A DNA stretch of 6,326 nucleotides from SAR324 cluster bacterium (GTDB lineage Bacteria > SAR324 > JACQKK01): NCBI GenBank assembly GCA_027296185.1, contig JAPUJL010000084.1, positions 1 through 6,326 of the forward strand, read 5' to 3'. Each line of letters starts with the position of its first letter. Within the stretch, counting starts at the first letter, position 1. This document shows positions 5,537 to 6,326 of this stretch, piece by piece. A program made the translations under genes and the position numbers. The notes under the pieces were generated by a model that was not told the origin of the DNA, searched no databases, and saw only the letters and a list, made by a program, of their open reading frames with translations.

Positions 5537-6282
5537 CCGCCGCCCTTGAGCTCATCGGTCTCCGCAAGAACTTCGGGCAGGCGGAAATCATTCGCGGCGT
5601 CGATCTGACCATTCCGGTGGGCGAGCGCCACGCCATCATCGGGCCCAACGGCGCGGGCAAGTCGACCATTTACAACCTGATCAGCGGCAAGTACCGCGTC
5701 ACCGCGGGCACCATCCGGCTGCTGGGGCGGGACATCACCAACCGCGCGCCCCACCAGGTGAACCGCATGGGGCTCAGCCGCAGCTTCCAGGTGACCAACA
5801 TCTTCCCCCGCATGACGGTCTTCGAGAACGTCCGCTGCGGCGTGTTGTGGTCGATGGGCTGCAAGTACTCCTTCTGGCGCTTCGTCGACCGCCGCCGGGA
5901 CGTGACCGAGCGCACCGAGCAGATTCTGGAAAGCATCGGCATGAGCGCCAAGGCCCAGACCCCGGCGGAACTGCTCTCCTATCCCGATCAGCGGGCGCTG
6001 GAGGTGGGGATCACCATCGGCTGCGGGGCGGAGGTCGTCCTGCTGGACGAGCCCACCTCGGGCATGAGCCACAGCGAAACGGAGCGCATGGTCGAGCTGA
6101 TCCGCACCATCTCCGAGGGCAAGACGGTGGTGGTGGTGGAGCACGACATGGGCGTCGTTTTCGATCTGGCGGACCGCATCTCGGTGCTGGTCTACGGCCA
6201 GATCATCGCTTCCGACGAGCCACAGCGCATCCGCGGCAACGCGGCGGTTCAGGAAGCCTACCTCGGCAGCGAGCAAGCATAG
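5533..6282 (+). CDS. livG: LivG-like ABC transporter ATPase with an altered signature motif
   Basis: This cytoplasmic nucleotide-binding subunit of 249 residues is the normal length for LivG. Visible motifs in order are Walker A GPNGAGKS (37-44, Lys43), Q-loop Gln86 in SRSFQVTNIF, signature region LSYPDQR (148-154), Walker B VVLLDE with catalytic Glu173, D-loop SGMSHSE, and H-loop His204 in VVEHDM. The tail VQEAYLG is typical of LivG and LivF. The signature is unusual: classical LSGGQ, or LSYGEQR in this family, has a glycine where this protein has Pro151. All other catalytic residues are present, so it is probably active. The start ATG overlaps the livM stop; GAGGG lies within the 15 bases before it. 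It would act with the LivF-like subunit as an asymmetric ATPase pair driving import. Confidence 0.95.
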   Translation: MTAALELIGLRKNFGQAEIIRGVDLTIPVGERHAIIGPNGAGKSTIYNLISGKYRVTAGTIRLLGRDITNRAPHQVNRMGLSRSFQVTNIFPRMTVFENVRCGVLWSMGCKYSFWRFVDRRRDVTERTEQILESIGMSAKAQTPAELLSYPDQRALEVGITIGCGAEVVLLDEPTSGMSHSETERMVELIRTISEGKTVVVVEHDMGVVFDLADRISVLVYGQIIASDEPQRIRGNAAVQEAYLGSEQA

Positions 6283-6326
6283 ATGCTGGACGTCCAAGAC
6301 CTGCACGCCTACTACGGCAAGAGCCA
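6283..6326 (+). CDS. livF: LivF-like ABC transporter ATPase, first 14 codons (cut by window edge)
   Basis: An ATG follows the TAG stop of the LivG-like gene without any intervening base. It opens a frame reading MLDVQDLHAYYGKS and runs off the window. Leu-x-V-x-x-L-x-A-x-Y-G-x-S is the typical first strand of LivF, the second ATPase of HAAT importers, and the position directly after livG is where LivF is normally found. No Walker motif is in view, so the identification rests on this short N-terminus and the gene order. Confidence 0.8.
   Translation, partial: MLDVQDLHAYYGKS

Noticed and set aside
5335..6306. Minus-strand open frame of 323 codons opposite livG
   Set aside because: It covers the ATPase gene with intact Walker motifs on the other strand and crosses two gene boundaries. 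No domain is recognisable.

Overview
The window is G+C-rich bacterial DNA. Genes are tightly packed, the signal peptide is Gram-negative in style, and two gene junctions overlap by ATGA. The protein subfamilies recall transporter and oxygenase clusters of Pseudomonadota and of uncultured G+C-rich soil or marine lineages, but the sequence does not fix the taxon. No rRNA, tRNA, CRISPR array, insertion sequence or phage gene is visible.

Layout: two divergent gene sets flank a 269-base regulatory gap (1660-1928). To the left, on the minus strand, lies a luciferase-like flavin-dependent monooxygenase (565-1659). It is followed 60 bases downstream by the N-terminal 168 residues of a Rieske [2Fe-2S] oxygenase alpha subunit, which runs off the window at base 1. 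To the right, on the plus strand, is a hydrophobic amino acid transporter (HAAT, Liv-type) ABC operon: periplasmic binding protein (1929-3185), a 132-base intergenic stretch with a strong stem-loop, LivH-like permease (3318-4274), LivM-like permease (4271-5536), LivG-like ATPase (5533-6282) and the first 14 codons of a LivF-like ATPase (6283 to the edge).

Probable logic: the ABC system captures a small organic solute in the periplasm and imports it. The divergent monooxygenase and Rieske oxygenase could oxidise it or a related compound. The solute cannot be read from the sequence, and amino acids are only the family default. The transporter proteins belong to a recognisable HAAT subfamily with CSFWHFRFDAN and C-x-M-K-R-P in the binding protein, a C-terminally extended LivM, and an ATPase signature lacking the usual glycine.

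No wholly new system is evident. The most unusual points are the LSYPDQ ABC signature, the 10-bp stem-loop between binding protein and permease, a possible relic of a second binding-protein 3' end just before livH, and a 12-bp palindrome overlapping the ribosome binding site of the monooxygenase gene.
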